Below, piece by piece: positions 1 through 9,665 of a stretch of 64,000 nucleotides of DNA. Numbering within the stretch: the first letter of the stretch is position 1; every line of letters starts with the position of its first letter. Position numbers and translations under genes: made by a program. This stretch comes from Rotaria sp. Silwood1 (lineage: Eukaryota > Rotifera > Eurotatoria > Philodinida > Philodinidae), in NCBI GenBank assembly GCA_905250075.1, contig CAJNOP010000137.1, forward strand, positions 136,809-200,808, read 5' to 3'. Below the pieces are notes generated by a model that searched no databases, was not told the DNA's origin, and was given only the letters and a program-made list of their open reading frames with translations.

Positions 1-67
1 TGTGGGTATGGGTGTGGGTGTACGTATCACATTCAGACCGACGACCACCAACACTGATACCCTCGTT
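1..67. repeat. Telomere-like G-rich/C-rich inverted repeat, window edge
   Basis: The first 24 bases are TGTGGG-type repeats with one variant (TATGGG). About 15 bases later comes a degraded C-rich arm (positions 39-67) ending in TACCCTCG. The arrangement, G-rich arm then short spacer then C-rich arm, recurs through the window. The element may extend left of the window. Confidence 0.6.
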
Positions 68-962
68 ACTGAATGAATATTCTTAGTATACTTTCTATAT
101 TAGAAAATTGCATACAATGTATTACCAAAAATTCTTTGATGACACCTTTTGATATCTACATATTAAGCAGATAATGCATATCATGTTTGAATAGAAATAA
201 GAAAGTAATTGCATTGCAATGGATATTGAACAAGTATTTAAAAAAACATTTAGATGCTCAGTCATAAAATGTTCATACCGTCAAATAGCTTCTATTTTTT
301 ACTCATATTTTTCGTTTACATTTATTCCAGAAAAAAAGATATTTGTCTGTGTACTTCTTACTTTGGATAGTTTTTTTTTTTTATTAAAGATGTTCTCGTG
401 AGATAGAAATATGTAACTGTCAATTTCGAGTATCGGAGATGCAGTGCCATGGATAACAATAAATACACTCATCTGCTTATATATACTCTATTAATCTGAT
501 GCATTATACTCAAAATACATGTTCTAATAATATTCTTCACTGCATTTTTTTTATTGTCTGTATCATTTATATTTTAACTTTTTCATTGCATTATTTATGA
601 TTATAGTTTATAATAACAATACATAGATTGGGTAAATTGCCACGTATTATTGATGATGAATCTGGTTCTTGTTTAAATGTCTTGCACAGTTCATGCGTAA
701 GAGATTGATTATTTTCATAGTGATTGCATTATAGACTACATGTCATAGATTTTTTATGTAAGTTTTTTCTCATAACATTTTAATATTTATAGAAGCAGTT
801 TTCATCCAATGGTGACAACCTCTTATTTAACTACTCGACATTTATTTAATCGAAATTTTCATGTGCACGATATAGTGATGCGAATTAATGTTAAAAATGT
901 ACTTTCAATTCATTGTAAAAAATGCTAATTGACGACGAAAACAATAAAATACGAGATTTTCG
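68..962. other. Non-coding, AT-rich
   Basis: No convincing coding sequence, RNA gene or repeat is seen here. The short open frames are A/T-run artefacts without recognisable protein features. Confidence 0.5.
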
Positions 963-1190
963 GGGTGTGGGTGTGGGTGGGTGGTGTGGGTGTGTGGGTG
1001 GTGTGGATGGGGTGGGGGTGTGGGTGTGGGTGTGGGTGTAGGGTGTGGGGTGTGGGTGGGTGTGTGGGTGTGGGTGGGCGTGGGTGGGTGTGGGCGTGGG
1101 GTGCGGGTATGCGTCTGCTCTTGGAATTCACCCACACCCACACTCACACCCACACCCACACCGACACCGACACCCACACCCACACCCTCC
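963..1190. repeat. Long telomere-like (TGTGGG)n / (CCCACA)n fold-back tract
   Basis: About 150 bases of near-uninterrupted G/T-rich repeat (units TGTGGG, GTGTGGG, GTGGG and variants, roughly 963-1110) are followed by a loop of about 20 bases containing a GAATTC site. About 60 bases of the complementary C-rich repeat (CACACC, CCGACA variants, about 1130-1190) follow. On one strand the tract is G-rich then C-rich, so it can fold into a hairpin, and the G arm has G-quadruplex potential. Open frames across it on both strands encode only Val-Gly or Pro-Thr-His repeats and are not genes. Confidence 0.85.
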
Positions 1191-1402
1191 ATCCTATCAT
1201 CTTTGATTTTGGTGAAGACATCAATATCTTGTCTCCTGTTTGATGATATTCTTAACAAATAGATGAAGCAAGTAAAGGAGTTGATGATTATTCTGGAACG
1301 ACTGTTACAGATGGTGAAGGATAACATGTGCTTTGACTACTATCAATTGTACTTGTTGTTGTTACTCGTCGAGATAAAAGAATGATGGAGAAAAAGTAGC
1401 AT
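1191..1402. other. Non-coding spacer between telomere-like hairpins
   Basis: No gene or repeat is recognised in this short spacer. Confidence 0.4.
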
Positions 1403-1437
1403 AGGGTGTGGGTATTCTCCTTATTACTACCCACACT
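1403..1437. repeat. Short telomere-like hairpin
   Basis: The left arm is AGGGTGTGGGTA (1403-1414) and the right arm is TACCCACACT (1428-1437). A pyrimidine-rich loop of 13 bases separates them. This is a compact member of the same hairpin family. Confidence 0.7.
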
Positions 1438-1527
1438 CAATTGATTTTGCTTCTTCGAATGATTTATGGTTTCGTTTATGTAATAGAGTAGTTAAAGCTG
1501 ATGTTGCAATAATTTCTTTTGAAGGCT

Positions 1528-1560
1528 GGTGTGGGTCTTCTTTTTAACTACACCCACACA
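1528..1560. repeat. Short telomere-like hairpin
   Basis: The left arm is GGTGTGGGT (1528-1536) and the right arm is ACACCCACAC (about 1550-1559). The loop is CTTC/TTTT-rich and resembles that of the hairpin at 1403-1437. Confidence 0.65.
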
Positions 1561-2500
1561 CTAATGTATATCATCGTTTACTCAATTTTAAATATAATTA
1601 ACATAATATAGACTTATGTATGATTTTAAAAGAAATATCGTCGAATTTTTTTCAGTCATAGGATTAAAAAAAACATTAAAATGAAATAATTATTATAGAA
1701 TAATTACGTTTACAATAATATACGATAAAACTTCTTATAAATTGCTTTTATTTCCTCTCCGAAAGAAAAAGAAAATATTTAAATTCTTTATTATATTAAA
1801 TATATTTTATATTTATTCTTTAATTTTATTTCAACTGGAACAAAATGAATTCGACAGGATTAGATATTTACAATGAAAAAAAATCAACTGTTCATCTTAA
1901 TTCAAAATATTTTTTAAGTAAAGTTTTTCTTTCTGAATAAATTTCGTCTTAAGAAGAAGAAAAGATGATAAGAAAAACAAGCAGATAACATTTTTTTAAA
2001 GGTACGAGGAAAGAAGTCAAGTAGAAAAATCTCATTGTTGTGAGTTAGTCATATTTTCTTATAAACAGAAAAAGATTCGATTCGCTGCTTTGTTTGGATG
2101 AATGATTGGAATAAGAACGAAAGAGGACGTTGTCGAACGTTTATTTTAATTTGACACTTGGTGCATAGATAGGAAGAAAAAAACTATTGGTATATCCTTT
2201 TGAGTCAATGGAAATAGCAGAACGAAATGGTTTTGTTATATTTAGTTTTTTTTCTTATTTGAATGAATTTTGCTACTAGTAAATGAAATAAAGTATTTAT
2301 CATGATAGTACAAGAAAAAATTAGCTTTTTCAAACTTATATCTTCTCTTTTCTAGCACTATTTATTTCACTAATTAAGCTTTAATGAAGCATTTTATTCA
2401 CGGAGAAGTGGGCAGATCGAAACAATCAGATGTCCATTGGATAGCGCTCATTGAGTTCTACTTGGAGAGTTCTTTGAGGGAAATCCTGACTTAAGATATC
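1561..2500. other. Non-coding, AT-rich
   Basis: AT-rich sequence with many A and T runs. I see no supported gene. It ends where a recognisable carbamoyl-phosphate synthase fragment begins. Confidence 0.45.
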
Positions 2501-2502
2501 CT

Positions 2503-2990
2503 ACGTATTTGAAGAAGCTTTTCAACAAGCTTTAAGAATGGTTGATAAACACGTAACCGGTTTTGATCCATATTCAGGAACAATTACAGATGATGTAAAA
2601 TTAATTAAAGATTATCTCGAATTTTTCTTGTATTTTATTCTAGGAAATAAATACACTAGCCTATGAACGTGTTTTTATATTAGCAACAGCTCTTCGACAT
2701 GGTTATACAATTGAACGTTTGTTGCAATTAATAAAAATTGATCGATGGTTTCTTTATAAATTTGCACGAATTATTCAATTTATTGTTAATCATTCGGATT
2801 CATCCATTATTCAAGATCAATCACTTTTACTTGAAGCAAAACGTTTAGGTTTTTCTGATAAACAATTTGGTATTCGACCATTTGTTAAAAAAATTAATAC
2901 AGTTTCTGGTGAATGGTCGGCACAAACAGATTATTTTTATTTAACTTAGCATGGTAATGATGATAATATACAATCATATACCCAAAAGTG
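2503..2990 (+). pseudogene. Carbamoyl-phosphate synthase (CAD-type) fragment
   Basis: The first block reads FEEAFQQALRMVDKH, matching the end of the first ATP-grasp half of CPSase in animal CAD. A GT-AG intron-like gap (2595-2643) follows. The next block (2644-2949) contains ERVFILATALRHGY, KIDRWFLYKF, EAKRLGFSDKQ and INTVSGEWSAQTDYFYLT, as in the CPSase oligomerisation and linker region. Two lesions are visible. From memory of human CAD, about 18 residues are missing between GFSDKQ and GIRPFVKKINTV. The conserved Tyr/Trp after YLT is a stop (TAG at 2947-2949), with HG resuming after it. Nothing of the other CAD domains is present, so this is a truncated, dead piece. The retained intron shows a genomic rather than mRNA origin. 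Confidence 0.85.
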
Positions 2991-3079
2991 GACAGAATAT
3001 TCCCAATTTAGGAGTGAATAAATTTTTTTTTTCTATATATTTCGATTGTTTGTTTTTTTTTAATTAAAATTAGACTAAT

Positions 3080-3308
3080 ATAACATATAATATTGCTGGT
3101 ATTCCATGTCCATCATTTCCAAAACAACAAGCACCAATAGGTTCTTCATATCCAAATGTTCAATTAACATTTTGTTATGGAACTCCATATATGACTTCAA
3201 CTTATCTCCTACCAATAGTTACAAATGGTTTTAATGATAATTGAAAAACTTATAATAATCAATCAACATTTCAAACAAATACATTTGTTAATGATAATGA
3301 AAATTAAT
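3080..3308 (+). pseudogene. Unidentified coding-like remnant, possibly upstream part of the TACC-like copy
   Basis: One frame gives Gln/Ser/Pro/Asn-rich sequence including GIPCPSFPKQQAPIGSSYP and YGTPYMTSTYL. It is interrupted by a TGA after NGFNDN and a TAA after DNEN. I do not recognise a domain. It lies just upstream of the TACC-like coiled coil and in the same direction, so it may be an earlier exon of that copy, but this is a guess. Confidence 0.35.
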
Positions 3309-3383
3309 CTTAATCTTCGTCAGGGAATGTCCTCCACTGATTCAAGCCGTTTTCAGTGATATTTTTTTCCATATTTTGAAGTA

Positions 3384-3554
3384 AGTATTCTGGGAGAATT
3401 CCTAAGAGAATTTGAACCGATAGACTTTCCTTTGAAAGTTGTGGTCATTTTTCGAGCTAGCATAAGGTATATACACAAAAATCAGTAAAATGACCATAGC
3501 TTTCGAAGGAAAGTCTATGGGTCCAAATCCTCTTCGGAATTCTGCTACAATACT
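3384..3554. repeat. Short inverted-repeat (MITE-like) element
   Basis: The left arm starts AGTATTCTGGGAGAATTCC and contains ATAGACTTTCC. The right arm carries the complement, GGAAAGTCTATGG followed by GGAATTCTGCTACAATACT. The arms are about 70 bases and diverged by point changes, around a central spacer of about 25 bases. There is no coding capacity. It sits inside the run of pseudogene fragments. Confidence 0.7.
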
Positions 3555-3649
3555 GATTCTAACATATAGACAAAATATCACAGATCAGTTGTGGATCTTC
3601 CCTCGTTAAATGAACGATCATAATTCATTCATTAATTGAACATACAGAA

Positions 3650-4372
3650 CCAACAGTTAATGTTTAAGAATTAACAAAACATTTTTCATTACCTGAATCA
3701 GAACAAAAAAAATTCTAAATCTAATCATATTGATGAATATATTTTATGTTCATTTAGTGATTGTATTGAACAATATTATCGAATACTTTATTGTGTATGT
3801 CAATGTACAGAAGAATTAAAACAAGAATTATGATAAGTTAAACATGAACATAATCAAATGAGTGAAGATTTAATTAATGCTGAAAATACTTTATAATGAT
3901 GCTTGAAAAAAAAAAGAAATAAAAAAACTTATATTAATTATTAATGAACATAAAACGGTTTGTAAGAAAAATAAATTCATTTAAAAAAAACAATTATTTC
4001 TTTTTAGAACACAGCAACACGAAAATGTTTTTCAGAAGAATCCATTTCGTTATATAGAAGAATAAAAACAAAAATATGCTGTACTTAAACAGCATGCACA
4101 AGAGAAATTAAATGAGTAACTATAAATTATTTAAAAAAAAAATAAAACTAAAAATCTTTTTTTTAGAGCTAACAGGGAAATTGAACGATTAAGACGAGTA
4201 CATACATCAGATATTGGAAGAAGGTGTACAATCACTTGAACAAGAACTTAAAGTAGTTAAACAAGAATTAGAATAAAAAGTTAAATAAATTTTTTTTTAT
4301 TTAAAAAAAAAAAGAGAAAATACTGAATTGACAAATATTTGTGATGAATTATTAGCAACTTATAAACGATAG
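3650..4372 (+). pseudogene. TACC-family coiled-coil fragment
   Basis: The remains are spread over several exon-like blocks separated by T/A-rich introns, for example one ending in TTTTTTTTAG just before 4168. Blocks include SDCIEQYYRILYC, EELKQEL, AVLKQHAQEKLNE, RANREIERLRRVH, EQELKVVKQELE and ENTELTNICDELLATYKR. The last is the hallmark C-terminus of transforming acidic coiled-coil (TACC) proteins, which stabilise spindle microtubules with the XMAP215 family. In-frame TGA, TAA and TAG codons occur in several blocks (around 3831, 3895, 4060 and 4273), so the copy cannot encode a full protein. Alternative: another long coiled-coil protein. The C-terminal signature makes TACC the best match. 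Confidence 0.75.
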
Positions 4373-4540
4373 TTTATCTGTCAGAATGATTAACAACATA
4401 TACATATTTTCTTTTTTATATTCTATGAAATACATCAGGAGATTATTTTTTTAATAATCTTTTTCTCTCATATTGCATTACTCTTATATTTATTTCTTCT
4501 GCTAACTCTTTCTTTTGGTGTGTTTATAGATAAGAATATA

Positions 4541-4690
4541 ATGCATTCATTTTTATGTCGATTGAATACTCTATTTGTTTTTACATTAACTGTTCTTGCT
4601 GTAATTACAACTGGAGCATTTATATCAACTTATTTTGAATAATATTATAGAAAGATTGAAATCAGTGCAAATAAATCAATTGTGTAAGTT
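4541..4690 (+). pseudogene. Signal peptidase complex subunit 3 (SPCS3/SPC22) 5' fragment
   Basis: The frame starting at ATG 4541 gives MHSFLCRLNTLFVFTLTVL, then AVITTGAFISTYFE, a stop (TAA), and KIEISANKSIV. This matches the N-terminal transmembrane segment of SPCS3, the accessory ER signal peptidase subunit. Human SPCS3 has the same RxNxLFxFxLxVxAxxTxGxFxTxF pattern. A possible donor (GTAAG) follows at about 4683. The stop after about 35 codons and the absence of the luminal domain downstream indicate a truncated copy. Confidence 0.7.
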
Positions 4691-4740
4691 GAAGATATTT
4701 TTATTTTATTATGAAAATAGGCTTTTTTTTAAATATAAAA

Positions 4741-5172
4741 CGGTATGGTTAGCTTTTCATATGAAAGATGTTTATCTTATCTGACAGTGTCGTTTAAAAA
4801 CGTCTTGAAGATCATCGTGATGAAGAATATAAACATGTCGCACCTAAATTCAAACCTTTTGGTGGTACCAGTAATACTGTTGGTATTGCCGGTGCTCAAC
4901 AAAGTCCATTTAAATCATCTATGGTTTCATCTGGTAATACAACATTAAATCCTTCAGATGGAAATAATCTTGAGATACTTGCTGAAATATGCTTAAAAAC
5001 TTCATCGTCATCAACAACGATTCATCTTCGATTATTGGATATGTCAAAGCCAATATGTGTAAAAATTGATCTCAATCGAACATTAGATGATATACGAAAA
5101 TTCCTTATTGAAAATGTTCAATCACTAGGATCAAATGCATTTAAATTTATGGAACCACCATCAAAAAAATAA
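4741..5172 (+). pseudogene. p47/NSFL1C-like SEP-domain fragment
   Basis: From 4801 the frame reads RLEDHRDEEYKHVAPKFKPF, then a Gly/Ser/Asn linker, then TTIHLRLLDMSKPICVKIDL and RTLDDIRKFLIENVQSLGSN, ending at a stop after PPSKK (5172). RxEDHRDEE and the TxIxLRLxDxxxxxxKxxxxRTxxDIR pattern belong to the SEP domain of p47, the p97/VCP cofactor used in Golgi and ER membrane fusion. The frame upstream of 4801 is broken by TAG, TGA and TAA. Neither the UBA nor the UBX domain is present. It is most likely a truncated copy. An unusual short protein from ATG 4921 (83 aa) cannot be excluded. Confidence 0.75.
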
Positions 5173-5593
5173 ATCGTGAAGATGAAAGAAAAAAAAAAGT
5201 GATGCAAAATTATCAAATTCCACACTTGCCGTCCGACAAACTGCTTAATCTCCATACATATGTCTCCTAATATGTATAAACAATACAAACAAATATTAGT
5301 TTTTCAATTTTTTTTTAATTGAGAGACTTCATTTTTTATCTTTTCATTTTTGTATTAATACAACACATAAAAAATAAAAGAGTAGGGTAAAAACAGTACA
5401 TATTTCAAATGCAATTTAATGGATTCATCATGATGAGTAATTTTGATCTCTCATTATTTAATTTCTAGAATGCTTTTTTTATCACAGTTGATTCAGTATT
5501 AATATAAGAGTTTAGAAATCTTCGACAAAAAAATAGCAAACATATTATTTTAGACGCATATTTTAGATTGATAATTATGCTTCATCGTTAAAT
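5173..5593. other. Intergenic, probable RTCA upstream region
   Basis: AT-rich spacer between the p47 remnant and the RTCA start. No TATA box or other motif can be assigned with confidence. Confidence 0.4.
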
Positions 5594-8500
5594 ATGATAA
5601 CGATTGATGGTTCCTATCTCGAAGGAGTACGTATGATCTTACTCACTAGAACGAATGTAAATTACACGATTGCTTTGTTTTTGGTTAATTGCTATGATTT
5701 AACAGTCATAAGACTCAGCATGTGCTCTCTGTCATATGTTATGCTCCCTCTGTGTTGCTTGTGTTCCATAGATATATTAGAGCCCTCATATCTCAGTTGA
5801 ATATGTTTGTTTCTGTATAAAAGATATACTTCTCTCTGGTGTTAAGAGTACGGATAATTAAGACTAAGGATGTGTGAAGGTTTTCGAGTATTTGGGATGT
5901 ATAAAATAAATTTTCTTTCGTTGATCACTGTGTATGTTTGCGGGTTTCAATTTCAGGATCACAAATCAAGTGTTTAAGAACCAGGAACTACACACGAATG
6001 TCCATCCTTTAGAATATAGTATGTGGTTCTTTGTGCCTAAGAACGGAACAGAAAACTGATATTCCTGCGGAGGATTCATTCGTACTGGTTATATTTTAAA
6101 ATATATATATATATACTTTGTATCTTAGATCCAGTAAGAGATATACACTTGACACTATATACATAAAGATTGCTTCTATGAATTATTACAGCTAGAGTCC
6201 CTCTAGACGAACTCTTTCGTGTCTCGAATCTCGTTGATTGAAAGGTGACTGACTGCACAAAGAGTGACAATTCACCTATTGCTTTTTACTCGTTTAGTTA
6301 TGAAAAATCAATATATACATCTGAAGTTTGTCTTTTAAAAACTTGATTCTGCTCGAAGGCTATCAAAATGTGGAAAGCGATCATTAATATTCCAGATGCT
6401 GTATGTAATAGTTTTCTTATATGACAGCAATTAGTTCAGATTCATTATTTCTTAACTTGTTAGGTGAGCTAAGATGTCTGAAGGCGACTGAAATTCATTA
6501 TGATTTCCTGTGCGGACACGTCTAAGATTCAAACATAGCAGATGTCATATAGAATCGTATTCTGACATTTTTTCGACTCGTGCAGTTAGTCCTTTTTCTA
6601 CTTGAGGAACAGTCGAGTTGTTGTTTTTCTGTTATACATTTAAATATTTTGGATATTCACTAGAAATAAAAACTTTGAGACATTGACTTTTCTGTATTGT
6701 TCTATATCTTGTTTGTCTCGTTCAGAAATTTTTAGTACTGTTCTGCAGAACTTTAATTACAACACAAATAATTTTATAGTAGAAGGTGCGGCGAAACAAC
6801 TTCTTTCACAAAACAAATAAATTGCCGAACATTTTTGATTTTTAATGACCAAGCTTTTAAGAGTATCGATATTTTTATAATTAATTATTTTTAGTTTTGT
6901 TCAATTTAAAATCTGAAATGCTAAACTCTGTTTTAAAATAACATGTATTATGTTAGATGATGTAAGACTACCGCGTCGCTTGATGTCGAGGTTAATCGAG
7001 CTCCGATTGTTTTTTTACAACAAAGGTTTATTTCACTAGACTCATGTTCAAAATTGGAAAATAAAATTGTTTATTTTTTTCGATAATTTTCTTTTAAAAG
7101 GGTGGTCAAATATTGCGAAATGCTACAACATTGAGTGTTATATTGAACATTCCTGTTCGAGTTAAAAATATTCGAGCAGGACGATCACAAGGTGGATTAC
7201 GACCACAACATTTAACTAGCATTCAACTTTTAGCAGAATTTTCTGAAGCAAAACTTGATCATGCAAATATTGGTACAACAGATATTCAATTTACACCAAA
7301 AACAATTAAAGGTGGAAATTATGTAGGTGATACAAAAACAGCTGGGTAAGCCTTTTCTATTTAAATCAAGAGCAGAAAAAAAAATAATAAAGAAGATTTT
7401 TATTTATAAGGAGTATATGTTTAATGATGCAAACTGCTATTCCATGTTTACTTTTTGCTAATGGACCATCTGAATTGAAATTACTTGGAGGTACAAATAC
7501 TGAATTTGCACCCGATATTGATTATTATAAACTTGTAATGTACATCTTTTTTTATTTTTAACAATAGTAAATTTCTTTGCTTTTCTTTGTCAATAGGTGT
7601 TTCAACCAATAGCTAAACGATTTAATTTTAATTTTGATTTAAATATTATGCGAAGGTTTGCAAAATTGAAGAGTTTCATAATATTAATAATTTATAGATT
7701 TTTATAGAGGTTATTATCCGAAAGGTGGAGGTGATGTGAGAATCAGTATTAATCCAATTGATCATCTAACAGCTATTGATCTAACTGATTTTGGACAGAT
7801 CAAAAGATTTTTTGGTCGATCTTTTGTTGCTGGTAATTTTTCCAAACAGGTATTATGATCTATTTTTTTTTCAGATAATAAATTCATTTTGTTTAAATAT
7901 ATTTAGATTGCTGATAAAATGGCTGAAGCAGCTAAAAATTTAATACATAAACACTATTCAACAGAAATTCCGATAGAAATTGAAGTTGTTCAAGAACCAA
8001 ATAATATAGCTATTGGGACAGCTAGTGGTATCATGTAAGAAAACATGCATAGAAAACAGATGGCGAAGAAACTTCTGCATTAATTTTTGTTTTTGATATA
8101 GCGTTGCAATAACATGTCGTAGAGACTTCATCTTTTTTTATTAGAAATAGCAAGATGTTTAGTGCGCTAATGTATAAACAAATTTTATTGAAAATGTTTT
8201 TCCAAGGTCAGAAAACTTTTTCACAATTCGTTTCAATTTAGTGAAGGCATCAATTTATAAGAAACGCTTTTTAATCCTTTTATCCAAGTTTTATAACGTA
8301 ACAATAGGTGGTTATTCCTACACGACGAAAAAATAAATATTTTATATGTTTTACATCCACCGATATGAACTAGAGCTGTCAACAGGCTACTTTTTTTTCG
8401 GTCTAGCTTACAGAGCAAACCACGTCGATTGATGTCTTGTTTTTTTTAATCCACTTAGTTCTGTCGTCTTATTATAATATTCTAATCGAAAGTGACTAGC

Positions 8501-9665
8501 GCACCCTACACATTGTTCAAACGACGAAAGCTCATCAGGCCCAGATTCGGCATCAACTCGATAGGCTTTAGTGTGTGCAACATGCTGAAGAGAAGCTTAT
8601 CGAGTATGCTATTAAATATTATTATCTGACAGACGATACAACTTGTCTATGAGATATTCAAGTAACACTTTGTTTTCGCATTATAAATCTCTAATTGAAT
8701 TTTGAATCAAATTATCTGTTGTTTATTCTCTTGTACGATAGATCAGTTATTTTAATTCTACACAAAAAATCAATAATAAAAAAAAGTTAAACAAAATAAA
8801 TTTTAAAACAAAAATTGTGACGAAAGTTACGGAAAATTTTTTTTTGAAACCAAATATGAAACCAGTCTGAATAGATCAGATCGGCGGATAACCGGTAAAC
8901 ATTCCATCTTTGCCTGACAAATTTTGTTCTATGATTTTTCTGATGCTTGAAAATCATATTCGATCAAATTCGTTTGTACAAATTTGCACTAGAAATTTCA
9001 ATATTTCTAACTAAAAGAGAATGAGTTCTCTACGATATTGTATTGCAACTGTATATCAAAAATAAAATTAATGTAGAATGCTTGTTCGATCCCTCGAATT
9101 AATCTTTGGTATCAGACGAACTAAAATCATTTTCATAGGATTGGTGCAGAAACAACGACAGGTTGTTTACTTGCAGCAAATGCATTAGGTAAACGAGAGA
9201 TATCACCATCGGATGTTGGAATACAAGCAACAGAAGAATTACTCAAAGATTTATCTCATGAAGCATGTGTTGATCGATATTTAGAAGATCAAGTTAGTGA
9301 TTTAGTTCTTTTAAATAGAGATATTTAAATTAGTTTTCTTATATTAATAGTTAATTCTTTTAATGGCTCTTGCTAAAGGTCATTCAAAAATTCGATGTGG
9401 ACCATTATCTGATCGTACTAAGACAGCAATTTATGTTGTTGAACATTTAACTAACGTTTGTTTTATTTCAAAAAATGTTTATCTAATATTTTTTTTTTGT
9501 TGTTTGTTACTATAGGTTAAATTCAAAATTATTGAAATTCCATCATCAAAAACAGACGATAAATCACATTTAACAACACTACAAGCATCAACATCTTCAT
9601 TGAATATATCAAATTCTACAACTATTATTGAATGTGAAGGTTTAGGATATCAACGTCAACTTTGA
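5594..9665 (+). CDS. RTCA: RNA 3'-terminal phosphate cyclase (RTCA)
   Basis: This enzyme converts RNA 3'-phosphate to 2',3'-cyclic phosphate using ATP. The nine exons are 5594-5626, 7101-7345, 7411-7534, 7597-7655, 7708-7849, 7907-8034, 9139-9292, 9351-9455 and 9516-9665 (stop TGA). They sum to 1140 nt (379 aa, against about 366 in human), and phases agree at every junction. Family signatures are [16 protein letters not shown] at the exon 1/2 join, [94 protein letters not shown] and a closing [13 protein letters not shown]. Introns 1 (1474 bp) and 6 (1104 bp) are much longer than the rest. In [11 protein letters not shown] the residue aligned to the catalytic His of the family (human LHTQTAI) is Arg, so activity is doubtful although the frame is intact. 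Confidence 0.93.
8555..8604. repeat. Small hairpin in RTCA intron 6
   Basis: ACTCGATAGGCTT and its near-complement AAGCTTATCGAGT flank a loop of about 25 bases. It is short and isolated and lies inside an intron. It could be a relic of a larger inverted-repeat element. Confidence 0.35.

Noticed and set aside
905-1327. Open frames on both strands across the telomere-like tract (up to 140 aa)
   Set aside because: They encode only Val-Gly, Trp-Val or Pro-Thr-His repeats from the GT/AC tract, with no independent coding signal.
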